This document shows, piece after piece, positions 29,713 to 41,339 of a stretch of 64,000 nucleotides of DNA (positions are counted from its first letter, which is position 1; each line of letters begins with the position of its first letter). Origin of the DNA: Raffaelea ambrosiae. Taxonomy: Eukaryota; Ascomycota; Sordariomycetes; Ophiostomatales; Ophiostomataceae. The translations under genes were made by a program, and so were the position numbers. The notes beneath the pieces were generated by a model that was not told the DNA's origin, searched no databases, and was given only the letters and a program-made list of their open reading frames with translations. The stretch lies in NCBI GenBank assembly GCA_002778195.1, contig PCDI01000008.1:328359-392358 (forward strand), given 5' to 3'.

Positions 29713-32070
29713 ATGGCACCAAACCTGAAGAAGAGGCGGCACCCTGCGGGGGGAGCCAATATTCCTGGACAGCTACAGTCACACAAAAAGCGCAAGGGCA
29801 ATGCAGTCCAGCCAAAGCGCACTGTCAGCACCGACGAACTGGGCTGGAAGACGGTGCCGGTCACCGAACTGTTTGGCGACGATGCCGGAGGTTTCTTGAG
29901 CCTGGAAGAGGTCACCGGCGTCGAGGTCGTCAAGGACGGCAACAGCATCAAGTTTGTAAGAGAGAAGCGTTCCAAAGGCATCCCCAAAGACGTGTCTTCG
30001 AAGAAGACCCCAGTTCTCGCTTATACTAACATCGTTGGAAAGGCCGTGCCCTCGGAAGCGACGAACACGAAGAAGACCCCGGCCGAGGAAGACGGGGAGT
30101 GGAACGGCTTCAGCGACGACGAGGAACCAGTGAAGCCTTCAAAGAAGCCTTCGAAGACCAACGATGCCGCGAAATCCAAAGACAAAACGAAGAAAGAGAA
30201 GCAGGCTGCTAAAGGGGAGACAGCCCCGGAAGCCGCCCTTGACGGGGAGCTTGAATCCGGCGGTTTTGCCCTCCTCGCCGATGTCATCAACGAAGACGAT
30301 TCGGGGGTCGATGTCTCTGCTTGGGCACCCCTCGATCTCTCCCCTGCCCTCTTGTACTGCATCCGGAAGCTGGGCTTTGCCAAGCCAACGGAGATCCAGT
30401 CTGCCTCCATACCGCAGATCGTTGCGGGCCACGACATTGTCGGAACAGCCTCGACCGGTTCTGGCAAAACGCTCGCATTCGCGATCCCGATCGTGCAGGC
30501 ATGGGTGTCGAAGTCGCAATCTAGCGGAAAGCGGAAGTCGCATAATCCGACAGCTCTGATTCTGTCGCCCACACGTGCCCTGGCTCACCAAATCACCGGC
30601 CACATCAAGAAGCTGTGTCAACCGCTCGAGGACGCCCGGCCCTATGTCTGCTGTGTCACCGGTGGCATGTCTGTGGAGAAGCAGAAGCGAGAGCTGAAAA
30701 TGGCGGACATTATCGTCGGCACGCCTGGTCGCATCTGGGATGTGTTTGGTTCCGACAGCGCCCTGCTCAACGCGCTCAAGGGCATTTCGTTCCTCGTGGT
30801 CGACGAGGCGGACCGTCTGCTCTCGGATGGCCACTTCAAGGACGCCGAGGAGATTCTCGCAGCGCTAGACAAGGTCGTCATGACAGAAGACTACAGCACA
30901 TCACAGAACCAATCCGAACCCGCGTTGCGGCCACGCCAAACCCTGGTCTTTTCGGCCACTTTCAACCGAGAACTGCAGAGGAAGCTGCACGGCAAGAAGA
31001 ACGCTGACTGGGACGACCTTGCCGGCCAAGACGAGGCCCTCAGACATATCCAGAAGCGGCTCAACTTCCGCGAAGAGAATCCCCAGTTTATCGACACCAA
31101 CCCCATCTCGCATCTGGCAGAAAATCTGCGCGAGGGCTTGCTCCAGTGCGGCAACCTGGAAAAGGACCTCTACCTCTACACCCTCCTCATGCTTCAGCCG
31201 TCTCGTCGGACGATTATCTTCGCCAACGCGATCAGCACGGTGTCCCGCCTGGTGCCTATGCTCAAGAACCTCGAGCTTGCGGTGGGACAGCTGCACTCGG
31301 GCATGGGCGAGGCCGCTCAGTTCCGTGCGGTCGAGGAGTTCACATCCGACACAGATCCGAAGAAGCCGGCCACGGGGAAGCGCCGCGGGCGCATTCTCGT
31401 AGCAACGGACATTGCGGCGCGCGGTCTGGATATCCCGGGCGTGGACATGGTCGTCCATTACCACGTGCCCCATACGGCCGATACGTACGTTCACCGTTCC
31501 GGTCGTACGGCGCGTGCCGGCCAGAAGGGTCTGAGTGTGCTGCTCTGCAGCCCGGCCGAAGCGGCCGATACGCAGAAGCTTGTGGCGCGCGTCCACGGCA
31601 AGGACGTGGAGATCAAGGGCGGCCAAAAGAACGGCAGCAACAAAAAGAGCAGCAAGACAACGTACTACTTGCACCGCGTCGATTTGGACCATCGTCTGAC
31701 CACGCAGCTCAAGGAACGCGTTGATCTGGCGAAGAAGATTGCCGACTCCTTCCTGGCGAAAGACAAGCGGCAGAGGCAGGACCTGCAGCTGTCTCGGTGG
31801 GCAGAGGACTTGGGCGCCGATTACGACCCGGATGAGTATGAAACGGGACGCAAGGGGGCCGGCCGCGCACAGCGCGAGAAGGAGCTGGCCGGCATGACAA
31901 AGGCAGAAGTGCGGACACTGCGCTGGCAACTCCGGCAGTTGATCGAAACGCCCATCGTCAAGCCAGGGTTGAATCAGCGGTATCTGACGTCTGGGAACCT
32001 TGATATGGCGAAGCTTTTGAAGGATGCGGAATACGATTTTTTGGGCAAGATGGACATTCACATAGGTTAG
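29713..32070 (+). CDS. MAK5: ATP-dependent DEAD-box RNA helicase Mak5 (DDX24-like), 785 aa
   Basis: Nucleolar helicase for 60S subunit assembly; length close to yeast Mak5 (773). One exon. The basic N-terminus (KKRRHP, SHKKRKG) is followed by GWKTVPVTELFGDDAGGFLSL, a family signature, and an acidic/Lys linker (about 117-165). Helicase motifs in order: Q motif FAKPTEIQSASIPQ (222-235), Walker A ASTGSGKT (246-253), PTRALA, TPGR (337-340), DEAD (364-367), SAT (414-416), IIFANAISTV, LHSGM, VATDIAARGLD and HRSGRTARAG. All catalytic residues are present. The C-terminal extension is Lys-rich and ends FLGKMDIHIG. Decayed copies of its linker segment lie directly downstream. Confidence 0.96.
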   Translation: MAPNLKKRRHPAGGANIPGQLQSHKKRKGNAVQPKRTVSTDELGWKTVPVTELFGDDAGGFLSLEEVTGVEVVKDGNSIKFVREKRSKGIPKDVSSKKTPVLAYTNIVGKAVPSEATNTKKTPAEEDGEWNGFSDDEEPVKPSKKPSKTNDAAKSKDKTKKEKQAAKGETAPEAALDGELESGGFALLADVINEDDSGVDVSAWAPLDLSPALLYCIRKLGFAKPTEIQSASIPQIVAGHDIVGTASTGSGKTLAFAIPIVQAWVSKSQSSGKRKSHNPTALILSPTRALAHQITGHIKKLCQPLEDARPYVCCVTGGMSVEKQKRELKMADIIVGTPGRIWDVFGSDSALLNALKGISFLVVDEADRLLSDGHFKDAEEILAALDKVVMTEDYSTSQNQSEPALRPRQTLVFSATFNRELQRKLHGKKNADWDDLAGQDEALRHIQKRLNFREENPQFIDTNPISHLAENLREGLLQCGNLEKDLYLYTLLMLQPSRRTIIFANAISTVSRLVPMLKNLELAVGQLHSGMGEAAQFRAVEEFTSDTDPKKPATGKRRGRILVATDIAARGLDIPGVDMVVHYHVPHTADTYVHRSGRTARAGQKGLSVLLCSPAEAADTQKLVARVHGKDVEIKGGQKNGSNKKSSKTTYYLHRVDLDHRLTTQLKERVDLAKKIADSFLAKDKRQRQDLQLSRWAEDLGADYDPDEYETGRKGAGRAQREKELAGMTKAEVRTLRWQLRQLIETPIVKPGLNQRYLTSGNLDMAKLLKDAEYDFLGKMDIHIG

Positions 32071-32109
32071 AAGCAGACAGAAAATGAATGCAATGGGACG
32101 TGGCCCAAA

Positions 32110-33025
32110 GATTCGGCCTAGAAAAAAAGCCTTCAAAGACGTCTTCAGAGACGTCTTCAAGCTCAAGTTGCGTAGGCAAAGGTAGAGACAGGCGGAAGGG
32201 AGAAATATGTTCCCTGTCACACAAGACGTCTTTGGAGGCGTTCTCGAAGACAATCACATAGATAGAGAGGTAAGGACAGACACGAGTAATTTTTTTTTTT
32301 TTGTGATGTCTTCGAACGTGTTTAGGAAAGTGCAGACAGTGACGTCTTTGTAGCCGTTCCACTTTCGTTGTCCTCTGCCGGGATAGTTCTCGCGTCGTTT
32401 GGCTCCGTGGGTATGTAGTTGAGTTGCGTGTCATCTTTGAGGGTCGCAGAATGCCTTGAGTCTTTTGCTAAATCAAACAGCAATCAATACCATGTACCCA
32501 CGGAACCGAAAGAGTGAAGACTAATCCAGCAGACGACACCGAGGAGCAGGACGGCTGTAAAGATGACGACGATCCAGAGAAGCTCCCAAAGACGCCTTCA
32601 AAGAGCAGCGGCGCATACAGACATATGGACACATGCAAAGAAGTATCAAGTTTTCCAGTTATATAAGACATCTTTGAGAATGCCCTTGTAAATGTCTCGA
32701 AAGGCTTCTCTAGCTCGTCGTTATAGTCCGTTCCACTCCTGGTCGTTCTCTGTTGGGATATCCCTCGCAGCTTTCCGTTCGAAAATCTAATATCAATGTC
32801 TTGTGTGGAAATATATACAACAGGAGCCACCTGCCCACAAACGAGACGACGAATGGCCCAGTAGTGGATGGCAGAAAGCTAGCAATTTCTTTCTATTGTC
32901 CCGTTTGTCTTTCGCAAAATCGCTCGTTTTCGAAAACGTTTTTGGAAGCTTTTCTGGCTCGTCATCGTCACGGAAGCTGTCTCACTTATCGGCGTCCACT
33001 GCTGGGCTGTGAAGAGATATTAAAC
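32110..33025. repeat. Cluster of decayed MAK5-linker copies in alternating orientation
   Basis: At least five diverged fragments resembling MAK5 30010-30210: plus-oriented at about 32115-32185 and 32485-32640; minus-oriented at about 32215-32415, 32660-32800 and 32880-33025. Translated, the 32485 copy gives DDDDPEKLPKTPSK, the 32900 copy (minus) DDDEPEKLPKTFSKTSDFAK and the 32700 copy (minus) EWNGL then NDELEKPFETFTRAFSK, against MAK5 EWNGFSDDEEPVKPSKKPSK. Frames are broken and there is no start codon, so these are relics, not genes. Confidence 0.75.
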
Positions 33026-36000
33026 ATTGTCAGATACAGAGTCTATAAGTTCTCGACATGCTGGGGCAGCGGGGAGTTCTACTTCTCTGAGGATTGTTCT
33101 TGGTCTGAAAGAAGAGAGCTCACGAAACACAGCGGTCACATACAAAGGCCTCCCTGGGCCACAGAATTCAAACACGTTGTCAATTCAAGTCCCACTTCAC
33201 CAAGTCCAGCTACCACAAAGGTCAATTTCAGTACGCCATCCAATTCGAACCTGGTGCAAACAGCTGCAGACAAGGGGGACCTCTAGTCGCTTGACACATG
33301 TCAAAAATCATATCTCTTTTCACGTTGGCAGGTGAGGTGCATCAGCACTGCTTAATGGGCTGAAGACCATCAAGAGAACAAAGCAAAAAAAAAAAAAAAA
33401 GATCAAAAGCTGACCGCTGTATCTCATCGCCAGCCCTCCCAATGGACCGCCATGCCATGCCAATGGACAAGAACATTGAGCAGCAACATTGTGCCTTACC
33501 CCAAGTAGGCAATTCGTGTCTAGACCCTTCCACGCCAAAAAAAGAGCATCAAGCTATGATACCTCCCCTTTTTGGCGACAGTCAGCAAGCCGTGATTAAC
33601 AAAAGTGATTGGTGCTGACACGTACGTTAGATGCACTGCAGCCCTACCGTGGCCCCAACTTGGGGTTTGTCTGACTACACCGTACAAGGCAAATAAAAGA
33701 GAGGCAGACCATGTGTCTGAGGTGCAGGAACCCAACGAAACACGATCCTACCGTGTTAAAGGGGGGGGGGAGGGGACAGGCCCAGACCCAGACCCAGAAC
33801 CAGAACCATCCCCCCCCCCTAATTTCAACACAAACATTTGCTCTGTGCCACGTCAGTGGTCCTTGCTGCTCCTTCCCCCTGAGAAGGGGGTTTACGAGAA
33901 GGGGGGTCTGCATGCTAGCATCGTTCCGACCGCTGAGGAGGAGGAACGCTCGACCGTACTGCCGTCAACATGTCCACCGCGCACCCCCCTCCTTACTCTC
34001 ATCCTGCCCTGTACCCGTACATGTTCCCTCTCTGCACTCTGTGGGATGTCTACTCCCTCCCACCCTCCCCTACGGCGGCCCTTAATCTACACACATTCTC
34101 AGCACTAGAAACGGAAACGTTGTCTTCCGGGCCCTCAGTGAGCCCCCGGAAGTTCACGTCACCGGGGCTAATTGATGCTAGCGGCATCTGCGTGGCGCTG
34201 TGGCTCTGCCTGCCGGCGAGCACCATGACATGGAGGGGGGAGGAGGAGGCAGAGGACCAAAAAAACCAACATGTGGCAGGACAGCTGGTGGACGGAAACC
34301 GTTATGGCCATGGGTGGACGGTGGACCGCTGCCTCTGCAGAATGAGGAACGATGACTTGGTGCGAGATGGCTTGGGCCTGCCAGATGATGGACAATGCAT
34401 ATATGGGGAACCCCCCCCCTCCTCTCCTAGCTTGGGAACCGTGGTTATTTGTCAAACGGCGTGTTCTTTTGCGGCTGTGTAGACACGAACCGGGGATGGC
34501 GGGAGGAAGGCAGACACGCGCATACACTTGCAGATGGGCAGTGAGAGTGAGTGAGTGAGAGAGGGGGCCAGGACCAGACAGTCGGTGCCGAACAGACTTC
34601 CCTCCCTCCCCCCCCCTTTCCTGTGACAGTTTCCTGTGATGGACGGCAGCGCGTCGTTTCCCAAACGGTTGGCAATCTGCGAGACCCGTCTCTCTGCACT
34701 GCATGACCGAGCCTGTTTGTCCTTGCATGCACATGGGAAGCCAGCCGCACACACTCACACTCTCTCTCTCTCGATCTCTGCCCGTCTCGTCCTCGCACAC
34801 GCCCCCTCCCTCTCCGTCTCCCTACGTTGGTGGTCGCCCTCCCCGTTGTCCTCCCCGTCCTTGCCTGCCGCTCTGCCTCTCTGCCTCCCAGCCTCCCTGC
34901 CTCCCCTGCCTTCCCATCCTGTTTGTGGCCGAGTGAGACGGTCCGAGGCCACACCGTTGGGCTTGGCTAAGTCCAGAAGAGGCAATAAGACTCAAACAAA
35001 AACGGACTCTCCCTCTGTCTCTGTCTCTCTCGCTCTCTCTCATTCTCCCCCGCCCTCCACCCTCCCAACGAAACATGCTCGTAGATCCCAGATGGCCCCG
35101 TTGTGTCGGTGTGTAGGCTTGAGCGCAGGTTCCAGATAGATGGGGGGCCACTTGAGGACCTCTGGGACGAGAACCAGTATAGGGGAGAGGCGGGGGGGAA
35201 GGGGGTGTCTTGCGTATGTCCTCGCCCTCCCCCCCCTCCCAACAGGATCTCCGTACCCGGCTTCGTTTTTGTTTGCTTGTTTCCCTGCCCTTCCCCGTCG
35301 ACCGTCCCAGTCACAGTCTGTTGTCAGATTCAGGCCTGCTAGAGCGGACGAAAAAACACGGCCGAGTGTGCCGATAGCCCCGAGATGGGGAGAGAAAGAG
35401 GAAAAAAGGAGATAGAGAGAGCAAGATGACGAGGCTTCGTTGGGTTTGGCTTGCGCGTCGAGCTCGATGAACTCGGTGCTCCGATGCACTCGACGGGGAT
35501 AGAACAAGCCCGCGATGGCACAGCCTGGTCTGTGACTGTGGCTCTGGCTCTGGCTCTCGGCTGGCTCGGGGCTACGAGGCAGGCAGTGACGGGGTGTCCT
35601 GCCGCCGCCGCCGCTGCTGCTGCTGCAAGAAAGAGAGACACCAGGCGATGACGACGACGTCCGGGGTCATGGGCAACAACTATTACTCCGAACGACCCTC
35701 CCCCCCCGTGATGTCTTCTTTTGGAAACAGGGGGGGGGCTTGTGTACGAGGTTTCCTGGGCATGGTCCTTGCCAGACAGACACGGGTTTTGAGCGCGGGT
35801 TCTTGCTAGTCAAGGCCCCTCCTGCCCATCTGCGTCAATCACAACTCCGAGAGCAATGCCCGAGAGGCTGGTGGGCGTGTGTATGTGTAAGTGAGCGGGA
35901 ATAGTACGAGCCGTGATGATGGGTTGCTCCTGTGCCTCGTTTCCGTTCAATGCGGCCCTGCTACGGTTTCCATTTTTGGAGTGCGGATTTCCTGCTTTGA

Positions 36001-36218
36001 TTCTCTTGGCTTCTGTTTTTGGTTTCCTCATGCGCCTTCTCCTACTCCATTCTGTTCTTTTTTTGTTTCTCTCCCAATTTTCCGTGTCTAGTGCTATGCT
36101 GGCGGGGAAGCTAGGGGTGGCAGAGGGTGTGTTGCGTCTCTGGGCAGCGTCTACTGGGCGAGTTCCGCGGAAACTCCCCCGCGGACTTCGTATTGCACCG
36201 TTGCGCTCTCTACCCGGC

Positions 36219-36248
36219 TCGAGACTACTCGAGACTACTCGAGACTAC
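36219..36248. repeat. 10-bp tandem repeat, three units
   Basis: Unit GAGACTACTC with the last copy diverging. Confidence 0.85.
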
Positions 36249-38185
36249 GCTCGTAGTGGGATCACGAGGGGAACGACCAAAGCGAAGAAAGTACAGGCTT
36301 AGGCTCAGGCCAAGCCTCATTTGCACGCGCTTCGCCGAAGAAGGACCCTCGTGTTCTCGTTTTTTCTTTGTTTCGTTTTGTGGTTTTGCCCTGTTCACGA
36401 CGAACTGGGTGGAGGCAGGTGGCACGACGGTCCTCTTGCTTCATGCTTCATTGCATGCTTCTTTTCCAGAAATAGAGAATTCTCCCGCACATGGAGCTCC
36501 TGCTTACATGCCCACCATCCATGGCAGGTTCCCCATAGACGATGCTTCCATATCCCGTGCATTAGGACTAAGTGATTGCAGGGTCGTGGATGAATCAGCC
36601 TGCGTAGCAGTTGTTCGTTGCAAGTTTCCGCGAAAGGTCTACTCGTAAAGCAGACGGCCATTCGGCCATCCCGTCCCCCCCCCCTCCCCTGCCATCGTGA
36701 ATTCTTCCCCCCCCGGGGTTGCTTTTGTCAGCAGGTTCCCCGAGGCGAGAGAGACCCTCTCGCCCCATTGTGACCAAGTCTGCCCGCGGGCAATGGGGAA
36801 AATGTGAAATTGAGTGGTGGTGCTTACATAGTACGTGTGGTTCCCGGGCCATCGTAGCATCGCAAGCATCGCGACATCGTACTTTGTAGTTCTGACGTCG
36901 ACGCAGGGACCTCACCTAACCAGCATGCCGGGGCCTTCATTTGCACCGCGTGCTTCCACATGAAATCATACTCGTGCCACTGGCATGCTCGTACACCGCA
37001 AACAACATACGCTCTGTACGGTGGTGTGCACAGGCAGAGCAAGGGTCCGGGTGACTCGTTACCGTAGTAGTTCATTAGTTATCTCCAGAATGATTAGTAA
37101 ACCATTTTCTTCTTCCTGTCACCGAGCGCTCGTCGCCGAGCTGTTTTACCAGGCTAGCCGATACGCTAACGGAACATGCCATTTCCAAATGCAGCGTTCT
37201 GTTTCGTCCAGCATCTGCTTGGCGGGTTTCTTGGGACCTGTTGCGAGCACGTTCCTTGGGGCTCGTTCTGGCTCGGCTTTGGGTGGGCGTGTGCTAAGTA
37301 ACTAGTTAGTTACTGCATAGCATAAGAGGTGGCTTGTGACCAGGCGAGACCCAGGCGTGCAGATCAACTGGCAGTTAAACTAGCACACTCGTACCAAAAA
37401 AAAAAAAAAAAAACCTTCCTCCCCCAGAAGCAAGGGGAAAAAGAAGAAAAATTCATAGTAAAAGGGCACTAAACCCCGAAACCCTAGCCTTTCTGAACCT
37501 GGCGCCCGCGCGGCAGAGAAGAGAAAACGGCCTAGGGAACGCTTCGGCAGGGAGAGGGCGTGCGTTCGTCCACCCCAAGGACGCCAAAACAGAGGCGACC
37601 CAAGAGAGAGCCAGACCCAGAGAGTCCAGACTACTTAGTACACCGTAAGGTATAGCCTAGTTAAGGGCCTAGGGCCATAGGTCCTGGGTAAGACAAAGAA
37701 ACAAACGACACACGGCAGAACTCAAATCCCCGGTGGCAGCTTGGCCGAAGACCCAGCAAGCTCTGGCCTGCCAGTGGTAGTTTTACGCTGGCTGCGTCTT
37801 GTTAGCTGGGCCTGGGGGGGGTTGGTGTGTGCTACGGAGCAACTCGCTCTTTGCGCGTTTCTCGTAGTTATCACAGACCAAAGACCTGCTATGTAGGGAA
37901 CTCTCCACAGGCAAAAGAGCTCCCCTGGTAAACTATGAAAGCCAACTACGGAGTCTCTGCACAGCTTGGCCAGCTTGGTCAGCCCGGCGTTTGCCTTTAT
38001 CTCCAGGCCTGCGACCCATATCTCTGCTGCGATGGTGCTATGACGCAGCTCGGACCCGGATTACGGAGGTAGGCCCTGGGCAAAGTCCTGTCCGTTGGCT
38101 GTGCTCTGCGAGTCGTTACATAGCCAGTGCTGGGGACCACTGGGGACGGGCCATATGACCCGTTGTTTCTCCCCCTGGTCGACGG

Positions 38186-38219
38186 GGGGGGCGGGGGGGG
38201 GGGGGGGGGGGATGGGGGG
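38186..38219. repeat. Long G tract with single interruptions
   Basis: About 30 G residues broken by one C and one AT, the longest purine homopolymer stretch in the window; capable in principle of G-quadruplex formation on the plus strand. Confidence 0.85.
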
Positions 38220-38620
38220 CTGCCAAAAACACCGGACGATGATGATGGCGATGACTGTTGATCTTGGTTCCTTTGCCCAGTCTGTTTCCCCGAGAATGTC
38301 CCGTCTTTACGAGTGCCTATTTTGGACTAGAGACCCATGGTCGGTGCCGCAGCGAGAGAGCATGGGGAAGGCAAGACGATGCTGGGATGCCGCCAGTTCC
38401 TTGTCAAACTGTCCTATCCAGCAAATCCTTTGGTAGTCTGACTTGCCGAGTGTCGGGATGCAGGAATGGCACGTCCAGAAGGGCCACTTCGCGGAGAAGC
38501 CTAAACCAGGCATGGCATTGCACATCCGAGTACGGCACGATGACCGAGCGGCGGTCGAGATAAACGACTGGAGAGAGAGAGAGTACAAAGGATGGAGAAA
38601 GGTGGTTTGGTACAAGCTTG

Positions 38621-38648
38621 GCTTGGGCTTGGGCTTGGGCCTGGGCTG
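38621..38648. repeat. 6-bp tandem repeat (TTGGGC-type)
   Basis: GGCTTGGGCTTGGGCTTGGG-type run of four to five units. Confidence 0.8.
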
Positions 38649-39760
38649 GCGGCGCTGTTTGGCTGGGCTGGGGGGGCGGGCTTGGCAAGGATTTGGGTGT
38701 GGCGTTCTTGCCGTCTGCTAAACGGAGGAATCCCAGCAGGCTGGTCCGCTGCCGAAGCGAGACAGGAAGTCCAGACAAAAACGGTGGTAAACGGAGACAT
38801 TGAAACGATAAAACGGTCTGCATCTAATACGTCGTAACTACACCGTACTAACTAACACATGGAACTCCGGTGGCACATCTGCACCGCCGGCTCGTTAGAG
38901 CTCTGACAGAAGGGACAGAGGCCAAATGCCGGCCAATGCCACCCTGGACTGGACCTGCCAACATGGCAGGCCTGTTGATTGCATACAGAGTAGTACACAT
39001 CGTCGAGCGCCCAGGACACACCCACCAGCAGGCGCTTCTTCGGACCTACATTTCCCAATTCGACCGACCGACGCGACGTGCGTTTTCTGCTGGTCGTGTG
39101 CTTCTTCATGCCGGCTTGTGATGTGCTGTTTGCTATTCGCTGCAGCTTGGGATCGGCTCTTTTCGTTCCTGCCTGTTCCTTCCTCGTCGGTATTCTCTGG
39201 TCGTGACTGCCTTGGCTGGCTGTATGTCAAACGCGCCTGCCCTGTTTTCGCGGTGTCTTGACCACTTCCCCCCTGCTTCGTATGCCGCGTATTCATTCAC
39301 CATGGCAGAGCATCGTGTGTGCGAAACGTTACTCGTGGTGGTCTGCTCTTTCCCATTCCACACGCCCCCCCCTCTCCTTCCTCTCGTGTTTCTGTGTGTT
39401 CATAGTATTTTCCTGTTTCCACACTTTCTCCATTTCTCATTCTCCTCTGCTCGCACATAATCCACTTTCTCGCTCTCTCGCTCGCTTCCTTGGTGCCAGT
39501 TTGCCACACTTGTTTGTTTGGTGCCGTAGGGCTGAAAAAAACGAACGAGAAACAAAACAGCACTGCAGATTTTAGATTGCGCATCGCAACAGACCCTCAC
39601 CTGCAACCCCTGCCGCCTCGATTCTTGACCAATCAGCGTGATCGGCGACCCTGCCCGCCTTTGCGGCGACACCGACGATGTTGGGGGGGTCCATATTGGG
39701 GCCTTGGGGTCGCTTGGGGGTTTTTGGAGCTCTTTGGAGCCGCTTGCGAGCCGCCTGACA

Positions 39761-39820
39761 CCATTGTGAACCATTGTGAACCAATGTGAGCCATTGCGAG
39801 CCATTGCGAGCCAATCGGAG
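39761..39820. repeat. 10-bp tandem repeat, six units
   Basis: Unit CCATTGTGAA, drifting to CCATTGCGAG; exact 10-bp spacing over 60 bp. Confidence 0.9.
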
Positions 39821-40892
39821 TCGTTGAGGGGGCTCTGAGGGGCTTTGGAGACGTGAGCGAGCAAGAAGGAAAAAAGAGGGAACGGTCATGCAACGCCGAG
39901 CAGCTGCGTGCAGTAGCGCTGGGCTGTTGGGACCGATGCATGCAGGCCGCGGCCATCCAGACCCTGCGATTCGCTGCATCGGCGGGCTGTGCTGCCTCTC
40001 CTCGCTCTTTTCTGGCCCCTCTCTGCGCTCTCCTGCCTGCAGACTGCTTGTTTGGGCCGGACGATCGCTGCAGACAAGGCAGCGACAGTCTGTCTGCCTT
40101 GCGGAATGCCCTGCTGCATTTGGGTGGGGGAATGCCAGCGGTCACATGAAAAGGGTGCCATGCTGCGACGCATCCTGGCAAGGAAGATGAGGATGAGGCC
40201 CTCCTCCCCCCTCCCTATTAGCAGGCCGCCCGAACGGGCCTGTCGCGTGGCTAGCCGCCAGGGACAGACACCGCCCTCGCTTGTCTCTGCTCCTTGCTGG
40301 CAATTGCTAGCTTCACCGCTAGAACGCCCGCAGAACACGCAAAGAACAATCGACTTCCCGCCAGTCAAGCCACACACTTTGCTTCGTGTGCCTTGGCGTG
40401 CGGCTCTACGAGTCGCTACTCGTAACTCTGACTCTGTAAGCCATGCCTGCATACGAGTACCTCTGTTCGCTGACAGAGGGTCGCTGCATGCACGGTATGC
40501 TCAAACATCTCTGCCTGCCTATTGCTATTGGCCTCAGCTGTGCTCAGCCTCTCTGTGCTGGCCGTTTTATCGTCAGAAACCCTCTGGCCCCGCCATTGTT
40601 AAGCAGTCTTTTTTTAAAACGGCTTACCAATTTTTGTCAGGACGGGACGACATGCTCAAAATTGACCATGGATTGCCCACGATTGCTGGACGATCCTCAT
40701 CTTTCGGACAGATTCTGGCTCTGTATTGCTCACAAGCAGCCGTGAGCAGCCACTGGATGCGTGGTCTCCTCTGCCTTGTCCTTGGCATTTTGAAAAGGCG
40801 GAGCGAGCGACCATCATGGACAAGACAAAGTGAACGTAACAATCGGCCGAAATGTGACGAAAGAGAACGCGGCCGACGGTCTTTCCGACAAC

Positions 40893-40976
40893 AGCAGGAA
40901 CAGCAGGAACAGCAGGAACGCCAGGAACGCCAAAAACACCAGAAACATCAGAAACACCAGAAACACCAGAAACAAC
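40893..40976. repeat. 9-bp tandem repeat, about nine units
   Basis: CAGCAGGAA units grading into CACCAGAAA units. In one frame this gives a Gln/Glu then Gln/Lys/His run, but the surrounding open frame shows no coding character. Confidence 0.85.
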
Positions 40977-41322
40977 CACACTGGGGTCCGAACCCGGCAA
41001 ATCGTGCACGACTGGCACCTCAGACCAGCATGGTGGAGACCACCCACCATCCTGGCGGGCGCAGTGCCGCCAGCCCTACCATGGAAGACATCGAGAAGGT
41101 CTGAAAAAAAGCAAGCCAGAAAAGGGGTCGAGGTCTAGGCTCCGGGAAGCGAGCCACACACGCGCCGCCAGTGACCACATGCGCACAAAGTAGTTACTCG
41201 TACAGGCAAACACACACGCCACAAAAGCAAGCAAGGAACACACACGAACACTGCACAATGTCATTGGTGCCTTGCTTCCGCCATCTGCCCCCCTGTTTCC
41301 CAATTGCTGGCCAGCCTCTAGT

Positions 41323-41339
41323 TACTCGTACTACGAGTA
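41323..41339. repeat. Facing pair of the TACTCGTA motif
   Basis: TACTCGTA, one base, then TACGAGTA: a 17-bp near-perfect palindrome built from two copies of the dispersed motif. Confidence 0.9.

Noticed and set aside
30901..32253. 450-codon frame antisense to MAK5
   Set aside because: Shadow of the helicase C-terminal half; no independent motif.
33026..33340. Continuation of the MAK5 relic cluster past 33025
   Set aside because: Scattered short similarities such as TTCTCTGAGGATTG were seen, but none aligns with the linker in frame for long enough.
37500..37530. TGGCGCCCG string resembling a retroelement primer-binding site
   Set aside because: No LTR pair, no polypurine tract and no gag/pol reading frame nearby; nine bases match by chance.
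40985..41100. GGGTTCGGACCCC (minus strand) as a possible tRNA
   Set aside because: The arm folds as a hairpin but the remaining cloverleaf cannot be drawn.
39989..41104. 371-codon plus-strand open frame, the longest in the gene-free region
   Set aside because: Its translation is Cys/Arg/Leu-rich with no domain, the last third is a 9-bp tandem repeat, and other long frames overlap it on both strands. It looks like chance openness.
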